Shown here in pieces: positions 11,153 to 22,159 of a DNA stretch of 64,000 nucleotides; positions within the stretch are counted from its first letter, which is position 1, and every line of letters begins with the position of its first letter. Both the position numbers and the translations under genes were made by a program. The notes beneath the pieces are model-generated. The model was not told the DNA's origin. It saw nothing but the letters and a program-made list of their open reading frames with translations, and ran no database searches. Origin of the DNA: Notolepis coatsorum (taxonomy: Eukaryota; Chordata; Actinopteri; Aulopiformes; Paralepididae); NCBI GenBank assembly GCA_963971535.1, contig OZ020588.1, forward strand, positions 122,268,887 to 122,332,886. Reading direction: 5' to 3'.

Positions 11153-12323
11153 TCGCTAAACGAACAATAATCACTATGCAACAACCATCAAATGCACACA
11201 GCACACACACCCACACGCACACACTCACTCAAACAAACAACACACTGCAGCACCCACTCTCCACACTTTAGATCACACAAACACACTTACACTTTATATT
11301 TATTGATAAAGGATTTGCACTACAACTTGTACACCTACTGTGAATTGTACCTAAACTGCACCTCGTCCATTTATGCCTTGCACTATATAGCATTGTATAT
11401 TAGTACACTGCACAGTATTGTATATTGTATGGTAACTACGTCTACGAACATTGTACATATGTCTAAACTGAACACTGTGACCTCTTTTTTTACTTCTAAT
11501 TTTTACTATGTTTTTATTTCATACTTATCTTGTCATGCACAGTCTCTGGGGCGCAACAGTAAGAAGCATTTTGTACAAAAGTATTCTGTACTTCTGTATG
11601 ACAACTATTAAAGAAACTTGAAACTTAGCCAGAAGGTATTCCAAAAAGAATAATCCCAGTGATCCCATCGGCGATCGCGATTACTCGTGTATATGTGTAT
11701 ACTCGTGTATACGGGAAACGCTAGGTTTGAGGCGAGAAAGTCTCAGAGCGATTGCTCTGCAAGAACTCCTCCCCCTCAGAGGGAGTCAGGACAGACAGGG
11801 ATCAGGACAGACACTGTCTAAACTAAACGATCCCAGTTCAAAAGTTAGGCGATACTGCCACCTGGCAAGATTTGATCGTCAATGCAATTCCAACATAGGC
11901 AGATGTGCCAGGGAGACCTAGGGAGCTCCGGCTGAGTGTTTAGAACGGGGAAGGGAAAAGATCAAATGATCAAAACCCGAGAAAAGTCGAGTTTGGCCCT
12001 CAACCGCTGGCGTAGAAACCCGACTTTTCTCGGGTTTAGCGCAGAAAGTGTTAAGGGTGCTTTCACACTAGGGACCCGATTGCCCCAAAAGTTGTGTAGT
12101 GTGAACGCTGCATTCCGTCCCCGGGAACCGATAACCGTTCCATGGCCGGGACCACTTGAAAAGGTGGTCTGGGGAACAATTCAGGCGTCCCAGGGCATGA
12201 AATTATTCAAGTGTGAACACAACTGTACCAAAACACGGAAGAGGCTTGCTGTAAGAACGTGACGATGACACGACGTCATAACTATTTGACTGTCCATCCG
12301 TCCTGTTCAAAACATCAGCGACA

Positions 12324-12545
12324 ATGACCGCAAAAGGATCACTGTGGTCTTCTGAAGAAATTAAATGCTTGATTGAAATTTGGGCAGACAAAAACATACA
12401 AACTGGACAATACCTACACACCAAAAGTAGGCACAGGGAGAAGGACGACTCCATTGTACCTGCTTTAACTATTTCTCTAACGACTTGTCGTATACTAGAT
12501 GACGCAAGTGTACTCTTGTGTTTTGGCGGATCGCAGACCAACTAG
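12324..12545 (+). pseudogene. Harbinger Myb/SANT-like DNA-binding protein, N-terminal remnant
   Basis: The frame begins MTAKGSLWSSEEIKCLIEIW, matching the first helix of Myb/SANT-like (trihelix) domains (W..EE...LI..W). In active Harbinger elements a separate Myb-like protein binds the termini and assists transposase nuclear import. Here only the first 20-30 residues look right; the rest degenerates to a stop at 12543-12545. The adjacent LINE fragment begins at 12547. No transposase gene is present. Confidence 0.65.
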
Positions 12546-12546
12546 G

Positions 12547-12783
12547 TGCAGACCGCCACCTGCTCCACCCTGCTCCCCTCTGGGAGAAGGCTGCGGATCC
12601 CAAAGGCTGTGAAAGCTTGTCATAGACTAAGTTCCTTCAGCCGCCAGGCTGATGAATGCTTCAGGACCCCCCCCCCCCCCCCTCCGCCCCCAAGTGACAC
12701 TGGCACAATAATAACAATGACACTGGCAAGAATTCTGCACTGGGACTGACCTGGAACTCTGCATTGCACTTTACACTTTATAC

Positions 12784-12848
<65 letters not shown>
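12547..12848 (+). mobile_element. LINE 3' fragment with (TA)n tail
   Basis: Codons from 12546 read LLPSGRRLRIPKAVKACH, a common C-terminal motif of CR1/L2-type reverse transcriptases, followed by a C-rich stretch and a 3' UTR ending at a TA microsatellite (12788-12847). It is a short, 5'-truncated insertion inside the Harbinger element. Confidence 0.65.
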
Positions 12849-12852
<4 letters not shown>

Positions 12853-13054
12853 ATGATAAATCCTGCACTGCACTGTCTTTGTCCTGTGTTTTGTTGTTAT
12901 GTGAAAAGAAAATGTATGGGAAAAATGCATACACTGTATCGCTGAGACAATTACCAATGTGGTTACACATTGGTAATGGGGGGAGTGGGGGGGGGGGGTT
13001 ATCGTTCTTGGCAACGGAACGGAGGCAACCGTTCCTAATGTGAAAACACCCTAA

Positions 13055-13475
13055 CAGTCCTGCAAATTTAGCATAAAACACCTGTAGATTGCATACCCAA
13101 AGTAATTTGCGATTTATTATACTTTATACTTATAGCACATGCATGAGTCTGGTCTCTTTTGAAAGGTAACATCAATTTGAGTGCTAATGTAATAGAGAAA
13201 CAGAGGGTTGAACACACCGAAATAAAATATTTGCTCATTACTTTTGTGTTGACTTGTTGCCAGATGCCTGTTTTTGAGTTCCAGCTGAGAGGTAGGAGCT
13301 GGGAAACATAACGGTTCCATAGCCTGAAGTCTTATAGTCATACAGGTGCAAAGTTGATAAAAATATCAAATTTCTTTTTTTACAAAGGTTTTTGTAATGT
13401 GTGTACTGCAATAATTCAGCATGATTATCCAAAATGGCCGTCCGCTTCCATTCATTCAGATGCACAAGTCAAAAC
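13055..13475. other. unassigned DNA
   Basis: No recognisable gene, RNA or transposon terminus. Confidence 0.4.
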
Positions 13476-14294
13476 TGTTAGGGTTTGTAACCGACCCCAA
13501 ACGAAACGATTGATCCAAAAGAGACTGTTTCCAAAAACTCACCAGAGCGCAACGCGTAAAGCGGGCAGATAAACGAAGCGTAGCTTCGTACGGGGAATCA
13601 GGTTCTCCAACAGGGATACTTCACGAGAGTCCTGGGGAGCAACAGACAGCGACGGGAAATAAAGGCAGATGCAGGGAATATTCAAAACGATCCAACCTCG
13701 ATATTAGGGGGAAAAGAGTATATAAAGCCCTCTGGGGCGCTGATTAGAACACACATCAGGTGCGTGATGGAAATTGATACTTGACTTAGAAGTGTGCGTT
13801 CGGCCACGGACCAATCATCACAGAATCCTCACAGAACCTTAAAGGAACGGAGCGTGGCGGGGAATGCAATTACTCAACAAAGTACCTTAAAGGAACGGAG
13901 CGTGTGGGTGGGGAGCGGACAAAACCTCACAAAAACAAAGAACTTGTTGGTCTTCTTTTGCCCCATTCTCATTGCAATCAGTGCTCGTCGGATCGCTTTT
14001 GGAGCAGACGCTCCTTGGCTACAACAGTGGTCAATCATTTTTGCCATCAGCGTGACTGGTCAGTTCAGGACCGCTTACAACCGGACGTGGTCACTCATCG
14101 GAACGGCTTGTCAAACGACGCTTGCTGGATATTTCGTCTTGTAACTCGAGACCCAAAGCATGCAATAGGTTGAGTGTGGTGAAGATCGAAAGGCGGCAAA
14201 TTCAACTTTCCAACAATGTATTGAATGATCGTGAGAAACGCAGCCCGGAGCTGACAGACTAGAGTAAAGTGCCGCGTCGCGCTAAGAGTTAACA
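13476..14294 (+). repeat. possible solo LTR (unconfirmed)
   Basis: The segment starts TGTTAGGG and ends AGTTAACA, a TG...CA layout, and contains a TATATAAAG box near 13722 with a GC-rich downstream region. A 16-bp motif (TTAAAGGAACGGAGCG) occurs twice, 47 bp apart, near 13841 and 13888. Flanks AAAAC and TTAAC are not a convincing duplication, and the right edge abuts a piggyBac-like end. It is offered only as a candidate. Confidence 0.3.
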
Positions 14295-15249
14295 TTAACG
14301 CTTTCTCTGCCACGCTGGCCGTGCATCCTGCGGTTAGTAAGCCGGCTTTTCGTAACTGTTTTCGCGATAATTCATGATCTTTGCAGAGCTATTTGTATAT
14401 TCTATATTATAGCTATGGGGAAATGGTATGGCTCATTTGACAGACACTATTTGCAGTACAGCATGTAAAAAGGCGTTAGTTTCTACACACTGTAGTTTGT
14501 AGTTTATTACACGCTGATTTCCTAAATAATCCAGTATTTTTCCATAGATCGCGAGATAGGACGCTTTATGTGCAATAAGCCTGAATCGTTCTAGTTGATT
14601 CCCTGAACCCCCAAATACTCACAAATCAAAGTTCTATATAACATGTACATATGTACCTTTACAAAATTATCAAGGGGGGGGAGGTAGTCTTACCCAAAAA
14701 TCCGATCGTTAGAAAAGGCCTTGTTTATGACCGGTACAGTAAGCCACTGTGATAGTTACATAAACATGTTCCACGTTTGGTCAAATAGACATAGGGGGTC
14801 CTTACCGTAGCCAAAAGGTAATCCAAAAAGAATAATTCCAATGATCCCATTGGCGATCACGATTACAAGTTTATATCTAATTATACAATCAATGGCATGC
14901 AAATTTCTTGATTCTGATTGGCTGAAACAGTCAAGTTAGACGTGGTTATTTCTCATAACACACGCTTGTGATCCCAGAACCCGCCCACAACCGAATAGCA
15001 ATCACTCCGCCAGTTCGAGTTTTTAGAAATGAAATCAAGATGGCGGACAATAATCTTTACGAATGGATGTGTTGATAGCGTCATAACGACTCATTCAAAA
15101 AAGATTCTGTCACGTGGAATGTGTTAGTAGCTTACACAATGTTGGATTATGTAATTGGTTGGTCATGACTCATTGTGGAACAAAATATAAATCGCGGGAA
15201 GTCTGTTGTTAGATGCCATTCGTCAAAAGGACACTAATTTCACTGTTAA

Positions 15250-16186
15250 CCCTTTAATCGCCAATGACGTGTTAAGACGTCATTCCTCGCCATGTGTAAT
15301 CTGCCAATGGCGTTTTACAGCGTCTTTGCGATCAATATTTCAAATTTCTGTCATGGTATTCATATTTCACCCACGGATCCATGACTGGTGCTGTAGGACT
15401 CCGCTCAACTCTCCAGCGCTTCAATACCGCCACCAGGTGGCCGATCGGCGAGTTGCCAAACCGGAAGTGGGGCCGGAAGTGCTTGGTGTCCCCCCTATTC
15501 CGTCCGCCACTCGCTATCGCTCGCGGGACTCCATCTGGACACACTGGATAATCGATCCGTTGCCATAACTCGATAAACAACATTATTTGGACGTATATAG
15601 TATTATACAACCTGGAAATGGAGCGCATAGATCAACATCCCATAATAGCGATCTTTTTGCTCCTGTATCATCCCCCATCGCTACGAGGAAGCTGCAGTGA
15701 GTTTCAGCGTTTTTGATTATTATTATCCATACAAACTGCTATGATCAATATATCACCCATACTACATGATTCATTTAACGTCGGTCATTGCATTATAAAC
15801 GACCCCCCCCCCCCTCCGGTCAACCGCGGATGATGAGTCATAACGTCTGGGACCTTGTACAGTTGACATTTTTTATCTGGCGTCAATCGGTATCAAATTG
15901 CATTTGATGATGTAATAAATGCATTTACTGTATGGCTATAACTCACGTTCTATGAAATACTGCAGAAAACGATAAAAACATATTTATAATCTAGACCGTA
16001 TTTTTGTATGAATGTGTGAATGAAAAAGTAAAACTTTCCTACATCCTGAACGATAGCTAATCGATGTTGAATGGGCCATAGTAATGAGTAAAAGTTATAG
16101 CCCTGCAAAGTAGGTGAACATCTCCATAGACAAATAGAGCTGGCAGACTGGCTACAAGGATGGATATAAGCGTGGCAGTGAAAGGG
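15250..16186. mobile_element. piggyBac-like MITE (type 2), complete copy
   Basis: Flanked by TTAA on both sides (15246-15249, 16187-16190). The ends CCCTTTAATCGCCA and TGGCAGTGAAAGGG are inverted repeats. It aligns over its length with 60416-62410, sharing 'catatttcaccca', 'cgcttcaataccgcc' and 'catcccataatagcga'. It is non-coding. It keeps about 225 bp (after 15860) that the other copy lacks. Confidence 0.85.
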
Positions 16187-16190
16187 TTAA

Positions 16191-16309
16191 TACAATTTTC
16201 AAGCAATGAATCAATCAATCCAATAACACACGCTCACTTCACTGTTAGACGGCATGCGTTGAAGCAGCTCGGAGGTGCATCTTAGAATGAATTGAGTGTG
16301 TGTTATTGG

Positions 16310-16347
<38 letters not shown>
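16191..16347. repeat. inverted repeat with (ATTG)n
   Basis: CCAATAACACACGCTCACTTCA (16220-16241) is inverted at 16293-16310, followed by an ATTG run. Further copies of this motif lie at 16547 and 16794, so the block has been duplicated locally. Confidence 0.75.
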
Positions 16348-16348
<1 letters not shown>

Positions 16349-16515
16349 AAAATGTTTTATTAATGTCCGCCTTGTTTCAAACTGGTTATGCTTAGGCCCT
16401 CTTTCGAAGTCGGTTATCCTTAGAGTTTATCTTTAGAGCAGGGCGATAGACCACCAGCCCTGATTCCAAACTCTAAGCATAACCAGTTCGAAACAAGGCG
16501 GACATTAATAAAATG

Positions 16516-16517
<2 letters not shown>
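16348..16517. mobile_element. small foldback MITE
   Basis: The left arm (16348-16395) and right arm (16472-16517) are near-perfect inverted repeats (shared ATTAATGTCCGCCTTGTTT). The element sits between ATTG and CAAT runs that extend the stem. There is no coding capacity. Confidence 0.8.
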
Positions 16518-16546
<29 letters not shown>

Positions 16547-16629
16547 CAATAACACACGCTCACTTAAAACAGCGCACCTCCGAGCTCCTTCTATAGAAAG
16601 TAGGTTAAAAAAAAAAGTGTTCTTCTTTT

Positions 16630-16983
16630 TTTTTAACCTACTTTTTCTGCTGATGGTTTTGTGAATAAATCTCCATTATGCTTCAATTAATGTGTGTTTA
16701 TTGTATAGCAATAAGGTTGGATGAATTCGGCAATTGTATAAAAATGTAAGCACTGTATCTGTAATAAAAATTTCAATAAATCAATCAATCATTCCAATAA
16801 CACACGCTCACTTCATTCTTAGATGCAATGCCTTGAAACAGCGCTGCTTCTACACACGGAGGCAACGTCTCTTCTTTTTTTTTGGAACTACTTTTTCTGC
16901 GGATGGTTTTGTAAATAAATCTTCAATTAATGTGTGTTTATTATATAGCAATAAGGTTGGATGAATGCGCCATTTGTATAAAA
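16630..16983 (+). repeat. direct duplication of a ~110-bp segment
   Basis: Segments 16630-16745 and 16873-16983 share CTACTTTTTCTGC, GATGGTTTTGT, CAATTAATGTGTGTTTATT and AGCAATAAGGTTGGATGAAT in the same order, about 240 bp apart. Confidence 0.8.
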
Positions 16984-17101
16984 GCCATTACACCACGCAC
17001 AGTCGTGCGTTATGAGAATTAGAGCATACCTAGGGGGGTCTAACGACCACCCCTAGGCATGCTCTAATTATCATAACGCACTCCTGTGCGTGATGTAATG
17101 C
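16984..17101. repeat. 50-bp-arm hairpin (foldback)
   Basis: The left arm from ATTACACCACGCACAG to CCTAGGGG and the right arm from CCCCTAGG to CTGTGCGTGATGTAAT pair over about 50 bp with roughly five mismatches, around an 18-bp loop. It is the terminal part of the foreign DNA inside the piggyBac-like repeat. Confidence 0.85.
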
Positions 17102-17468
17102 TTAAATACACGTGTTTACTGGACACTAGGTTTTGAGGCGAGTGGATCTGCTTGCGATTGCTTTGGAAGAGCTCCTCCCCCACAGAGCCAGTCTTGATGC
17201 CTTGATGCATTCAATCACAATAATGCTGCCTTCCTATCCGAGTTCAAATGGTAGACAATACTGCCATCTGGTGATATTCGATTGGCATTGCAGTTCAAGC
17301 GTATGTGGCTGTGCCAAAATTATTCAGATCGCTCCGGGCAAGTCTGTAGCGCGGGGATTAATGGAAAAATATCCAACGATCTAATAACGTATATACGTGT
17401 TTGCCGCTCAACGCATGGCGAGCAAACACTGTACAGTATATATACGTGGATGGTGCAGATTGAGTTAA

Positions 17469-18435
17469 GAGGTTAATATCCGGGATAATAATGTTATTAT
17501 CCGGGGGGAAAAGTAATATTAGTAATAACCTTGAAAAGTTGTGTGTCAAAAGAGTGAAAGAAAAAAGGCTAGTGTTTTCTCAAGTTGTCTCTCCTATCTC
17601 GGCTGCTCCATGACAAGCAAGGTCTCCCCTACATTTTCAAAAGCCTAGAAGAAGCTTGTCTTAACTCATCATCATGAGTTATGAATGCGCCTTTGGAGAC
17701 CTATTTCAGAACCACAACCTGACACGCTTGCCGCATTACTGCACTGAGTTTGGTTCTTCACTGACCAGGAATATGATTTATAAATATAATTGATCTGTTC
17801 ATAATTGTCATGAGTTGTCATGGGTTGTCATGGTATGACAAATACAAATGCAGTTTGACAATATATATCTTTTGACCACGGACATAATGGTATCAGTTTA
17901 ACAACACTGGGAGACTATCTTATTGGAACTGTGCGGTACCCGTTAGCAGGTGCTGGTTGACTACAACCTTAGTAGTTTAAAGTATCATGCTTATACTTCT
18001 TCTGCTGTATAAAAACACACACAAGGACACAAGCTCTCCTTTCTTAGCAGAGAGAAGGAACATGTTAATACACTTATCTTAACGTTATAAGTAATAGCAA
18101 CTTAACTTGTGACAAACGCAGTGTCTATATTAAAAAGACCTTCATTATAAAACACGAGTCGGGACTCGGGTGTATTGTCATTAAACAACATTAAAACACA
18201 TTTAGAATGTCACAAATTTTATGAGCGAACAAATTTTGTTTGAGTGGATTTATTGCATCCTAATGCCATAAGAAAGTAAATTCATTCAATAGGGACACTC
18301 AAAGAAAATAACAAACAACTTAGGTATTATATTTCGTCAGCATTTTCCATACAGGCGCCTTTCAAGATGTGCTATTGGTCAGGACAGGCCATGGAGTGAT
18401 ACCAATGCATTCCGTTTCATTCAGAGCGAGAGAGG
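17469..18435. other. unassigned DNA
   Basis: No gene or transposon end is recognised. A short inverted motif (CGGGATAATAATGTTATTATCCGG) lies at 17481. Confidence 0.45.
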
Positions 18436-18440
18436 GGGAG

Positions 18441-18735
18441 TGTTGAAGTCAGAGGTTCTGTGTAGGATTGTTAGTAACTGTCTAACTGCATATATAACTG
18501 TTTCCACTAGAGGGCGCTCTAGGCGGAGCCACTCAGGAACACCACCAGGTGGCGAGTATAAATATAGATGTCTCCTCCCACTCTTTCTCTTTCCCCCCAG
18601 CCTCTCAGTGAGAGGAGAACTCTAGAACTGCTGCTCTGCCATGTGAATAAATAAACCACGCCAGTTAAAGGCTAAAGATAGAAACCATGCCTCTTAACCA
18701 CATTATTGTCGCCCTATAGCCGGATTCTGTCAACA
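18441..18735 (+). mobile_element. solo LTR (295 bp)
   Basis: Starts TGTTGAAG and ends TCTGTCAACA, with a 6-bp terminal inverted repeat (TGTTGA/TCAACA). It is flanked by a perfect 5-bp duplication GGGAG (18436-18440, 18736-18740). Inside are TATAAATA (18557-18564) and an AATAAATAAA polyadenylation signal (18646-18655), correctly spaced for an LTR promoter and terminator. No internal region remains, as after LTR-LTR recombination. Confidence 0.88.
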
Positions 18736-18924
18736 GGGAGGGATAGTGTGTGTGGGAGCAGCGAGCTGTGCTCCTGATGCATGCTGAATGGTGTGTGTGT
18801 GTACGAGCAGCTCATGTGAACCACAAACTAATGCAAAGTCAAGTCAAGATACTCCTCTTCAACCTCCTTCCTAAAAATATAGTCTGCTCTGGTACACTAC
18901 TGACATTTTAAGACCACTTATTAA
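18736..18924. other. unassigned DNA
   Basis: Nothing recognisable apart from the target-duplication copy at its start. Confidence 0.4.
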
Positions 18925-18936
18925 ATGAAAACAGAC

Positions 18937-19058
18937 ATAATCCCTTCACTACCACACTACAGAAGGTTAACTCTTTCACTACCACACTACAGAAGGTTAA
19001 CTCTTTCACTACCACACTACAGAAGGTTAACTATTTCACTACCACACTACAGAAGGTT
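18937..19058 (+). repeat. 30-bp minisatellite, left part
   Basis: About four tandem copies of a 30-bp unit (TCACTACCACACTACAG then AAGGTTAACTCTT). The array resumes at 23444 on the other side of the DIRS element, so it was one array before insertion. Confidence 0.95.
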
Positions 19059-19068
19059 ATATAGTCGT

Positions 19069-19235
19069 ACTGGCGAATCGTGTCCTGCTCTTTGCCATCG
19101 AGATATACCTCATCTCCAGTACCTACTGTACTTCATCAACGAATAAAACAAATGTACCCAGCACCTGCCAGGCCCCGCTCTAGTGACGTACTATAAAGCA
19201 CTGGGCGTGGTCACCACTCGCCCTTTCTCTATTTT
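19069..19235 (+). repeat. DIRS left inverted terminal repeat
   Basis: About 160 bp that is the inverse complement of 23284-23440 (shared CATCTCCAGTACCTACTGTA, CAGCACCTGCCAGGCCCCGC, ACGTACTATAAAGCACT). TACTATAAAG near 19188 could serve as a TATA box. Confidence 0.92.
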
Positions 19236-19277
19236 GTTTCCATCATGGCGGATGCTTGCACCCTGTGAACTAGTGTA

Positions 19278-20516
19278 ATGAAAAGTTTAGAGAAATTGCA
19301 CAATGTTGAGGGCTTACCGGAGATTTGCCTACCCCTGGAATCTTCGTGGCATGTTCCAACGACACGTCGGGTCTATCCTGGTGTTTCCTCGTCTTGTGGC
19401 AGCAGATCGAGGGACAGCGTGCGAGGTTTGGCTATCGAGCCGGCTTGTACACAGGTTGGCTCTGTGTCATCAGGCATTAACGCTGGTGTTAGTAATGCTG
19501 CTGGTTGTTTTGTTACACAACCGAGTTGTGTGTCGGCGCCAGCGGCGGGATGTTTTAGTGAACGTCCCTCTGAGTTGGACGTTTTCCAGGCGATCTTGGA
19601 GCACGCTGCTAACACTAATGCTATAATGCTGGGTCACTGTTTTAATGTTCCCCGCCGTGGGATGTCACTGCTTTTCCCTCCTCTTAACCGGTTCATAGAT
19701 GAAGGTCAGTCTGTAGCTAATAAGGGGGGTTTTGCTGAGTCTTATTTACCCTTTTTACGGGTGAATGGGTTGACAACAGGGCGCAGGGCGGGTGTGCCGT
19801 GGCTAGAGAGCCAGGTAGCATCGATCCTGTGCCCCGGCGGGGTTGAACGGTGTCCCACCCGGAAGCCGACGCTTGAGAGCAAGTCGGCCCGGCAGGTGGC
19901 AGTATGGACTGATGAGAGTTATACTGCTACAGGATGGAATTTAGCGGCGGCCAGTGTTGTGGCTCAGCTGACTGTTTTTCTGTCCACATTAGCGTCGGGT
20001 AGTGGGGCTACAGGACCAGCCGACGCTGAAAACATTTAGCATGTTTTTGGTGTTATAGAGATCTTGACTCAGTCGCAAGCTATAACTGCGGGGAGGATTA
20101 GGATGCTATCAACGCTTGTTAATAGGCATTTCTGGTTGGAGCAGTCTCCTCTTGGGGAGGAAGAAATGTTTCTTCTCCTCACGGCTCCTCTTTCCGCGGA
20201 AGGACTCTTTGGTCGTTCTGCGGAGACGCGGGCGGTTGTTGACCTAGGTCCCACACCGCCTCACACTATGCAGCCAGAGGTTGGAGCACGGCCTCGTCAG
20301 CGACTGTGGCAAGGCCTTCGACAGACGGCCATGTTTCCCCCGCCAGTGGTACGCTGGGCGTCGAGTCAACAGGTGTCCACAAGGCCGACAGCCTTGGCGG
20401 CCGAGGGATCGGCCATGTTGGATGTGCTCGGCTTGGAATATACTCCTTCCCCCGTCACCAGCGGAAAAGGGGCTCTGATCGTTTTCCTTTGGCTGAGGGC
20501 CGCGAGCCTTCATTGA
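19278..20516 (+). pseudogene. DIRS ORF1 (gag-like), frameshifted
   Basis: Two consecutive open stretches (19278-20039 and 20064-20516) occupy the position of the DIRS gag-like ORF. The first contains AILEHAANTNAIML; the second contains RHFWLEQSPLGEEE followed by LLTAPLSAEGLFG, a layout similar to the C-terminal gag block of fish DIRS elements. The product would package element RNA. The stop at 20037-20039 and the frame change between stretches break it. The first ATG at 19278 is the first good start after the left repeat. Confidence 0.6.
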
Positions 20517-21000
20517 AGCACATGCGGCCCCACGTTTCGCTTCTCATGGGGACAGGGGCTGACACCCAGTTGATGGCTGAGCCTGGGTCTGTCTGTGAGA
20601 ATGTTGTGCTGTCACGTGGCTCCCTCGCCACACGTTGCACGATTGGTGAGCCTGGTGTTACGGCTGCCACTATTGACGGACTCGAGGCCTCTTCGAAAGA
20701 ATGCTCAGCACGGGTTACCCCGACCCCGCCTTCGCCAGGCGGGGTATCACGTTGATGCCTCCCACTCCCGCGAGATCGGCAGTGGTCTGAAAAGAAGAGG
20801 CGCGCATGATTTGGGTGGTAGCAATATCACTGCAGGGCTACGGTGTGTAGGAACCCATGGGGTCCTCACGCCTTGCATGTCTGGCTGCAGAACAACTCCT
20901 CAGCATGTTCTGGAGGGGTGTTCAGTGGGGGAGCTTGTGTCACCTAGTTTGATGTCAGCTTCTCCCGTATCAAACCGGCCCTTTCTGTCGGGGTCCCCCC
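20517..21000 (+). pseudogene. DIRS inter-ORF region, broken
   Basis: Several overlapping frames cross this stretch without a clear domain. It probably holds the end of ORF1 and the start of the polymerase ORF in decayed form. Confidence 0.45.
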
Positions 21001-21912
21001 TTGGGTGCGAACGCCCTGTCCGCTTTGGCGGGTTCAGAGGCTACGAACAGCGGGAGGGACCGGGCCGCCTATCTACTGTTCCTTGCGGCCCAGCGTCAGT
21101 TGACGGCGGGTGCGCTCTGGGATTATTATCACATATGGCTACAAGAGTGCCATATGTCGAGGTGGGTGGAGAGAACGTTGAGGCGGGGGCTTGTTTTGCA
21201 GTTCGCACAACCCCACCCTCCGTTTTCAGGTTTGGTGCAGACCCTATTGTCAGGGTCAGCAGCAGTGACAGCTCTGGCCGACGAGATCCAATCTCTGTTG
21301 GCGAAGCAGGCCGTAGTCATGGTCCCGAGGGAGGACGCGATGTCAGGCATCTACTCCCGTTATTTTCTGTTGTTGTTGACCGTCAAACACCTGCTACTTG
21401 CTGTCAGGGTGGGAGACTGGTTCACCTCCATAGACCTGAAGGATGCGTATTTTCACATCCCGATTTTCCCTCCTCACAGGAAGTTCCTACGGTTCCTATT
21501 TAAGGGCGTAGTGTACGAATACCAGAGGTTGCCGTTCGGCTACTCTCTGGCTCCCTGCACATTCACCAAGTGCGTAGAGACTGCGCTGGAGCCTTTACGT
21601 CGTCAGGGGATACGAATTATTTTCTATCTCGATGACATATTGCTCCTCAGCCGGTCGGAGGAGGTCGCCAGGTCTCATACCAGGCTGGTGGTGGAATTCC
21701 TCACCAGGCTGGGTTTTGCTGTGAACTGGAAGAAGAGTACGCCTCTTCCCAGTCAACAGGTGGAGTATTTGGGCTTGGTTCTGAGTTCAAGACCCATGAG
21801 GGTAACCCTCTCGGAGCGACAGAGGGTGTCTATCCTCCAGGCGCTCGGGGGTTTCCGTCCTGAAGGGACGGTCACGGCGCTGCAGGTGATGCGCCTGCTT
21901 GGTACAGTATGA
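21001..21912 (+). pseudogene. DIRS reverse transcriptase
   Basis: A 303-codon stretch encodes the DIRS polymerase: GDWFTSIDLKDAYFHI (first catalytic Asp), FGYSLAPCTFTKCVE, and the catalytic YLDD (residues 209-212), then NWKKSTPLPSQQVEYLGL. The segment between SGIYSRYF and LTVKHLL is shortened: the conserved fingers block normally found there, with PKK and D.R.LN motifs, is missing. The reading frame stops at 21910-21912, and RNase H continues in another frame from 21909. Such an enzyme makes DNA from element RNA before recombinase integration; this copy should be inactive. Confidence 0.88.
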
Positions 21913-22159
21913 TGGCATCTGCTCACGCTGTGGTCCCTCTTGGCCTCCTCTTATTGAGGAGGATACAGAGGTGGTTCTCCAGTATGAGAATAGACCCGGT
22001 GAGGGACAAATGGAAATGGTTGACGGTTCCTTTGTCGATACGGGGGGATCTCGCCCACTGGAGGAGGACTGGTATACGTCACGGTCTTCACCGACGCTTC
22101 CCTCACAGGATGGGGAGGGATGTGTCGGACCGACGCAGTAGGGGGCAGCTGGATGATCC
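21909..22159 (+). pseudogene. DIRS RNase H remnant
   Basis: Frame 21909 reads MMASAHAVVPLGLLLLRRIQ and DLAHWRRTG, the normal lead-in to DIRS RNase H. Another frame just downstream (about 22072-22140) reads VTVFTDASLTGWGG, the first RNase H catalytic Asp block. The domain is split by at least one frameshift and ends early, joining the recombinase region. Confidence 0.75.

Larger units (their letters stand above)
9398..11626 (+). mobile_element. L2/CR1-like LINE, 5'-truncated, copy A
   Basis: A 5'-truncated LINE inserted into a piggyBac-like repeat; the uninterrupted sister copy near 14815 shows the target. It starts within the reverse-transcriptase region and ends with a long 3' untranslated region and a CTTGAAACTT tail, the repeat-like 3' end typical of fish L2 elements. 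A possible 4-bp CTTA target duplication (9396-9399 and 11624-11627) overlaps the tail and is uncertain. Closely similar copies lie at 27080, 43230, 52645 and 56111. Confidence 0.88.
9118..12054 (+). repeat. piggyBac-like repeat, 5'-incomplete copy, split by L2
   Basis: Sequence 9118-9397 and 11627-12050 aligns by eye with 14520-14876 and 17100-17464 (shared 'aaataatccag', 'catagatcgc', 'atcaagggggg', 'gtagtcttaccc', 'gaggcgag'). The right end reads GCGCAGAAAGTG then TTAA (12051-12054), the expected TTAA target of piggyBac-type elements. The left terminus seen in the sister copy is not found here. An L2 LINE lies in the middle. Confidence 0.7.
12055..13051 (+). mobile_element. PIF/Harbinger element with Myb-like ORF remnant
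   Basis: Left end GGGTGCTTTCACACTAGG and right end CCTAATGTGAAAACACCC form inverted repeats with two mismatches. The flanking 3-bp duplication is TAA (12052-12054 and 13052-13054), the TWA type usual for PIF/Harbinger. It landed exactly in the TTAA at the right end of a piggyBac-like repeat. It carries a Myb/SANT-like ORF remnant and is interrupted by a LINE 3' fragment with a TA microsatellite. Confidence 0.85.
14299..17464 (+). mobile_element. piggyBac-like element with internal insertions
   Basis: TTAA (14295-14298) precedes CGCTTTCTCTGCCA, and the right end TGGTGCAGATTGAG is followed by TTAA (17465-17468). The ends are inverted versions of a C.CTTT....GCCA motif shared with other copies in the window. 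The body matches the copies at 9118-12050 and 37932-39036, but 14877-17100 is foreign: it carries a nested piggyBac-like MITE and several foldbacks. No transposase frame is present. Confidence 0.7.

Noticed and set aside
20595-21503. 302-codon open frame overlapping the DIRS polymerase
   Set aside because: It is a different frame over the DIRS gag/RT codons and has no domain content.
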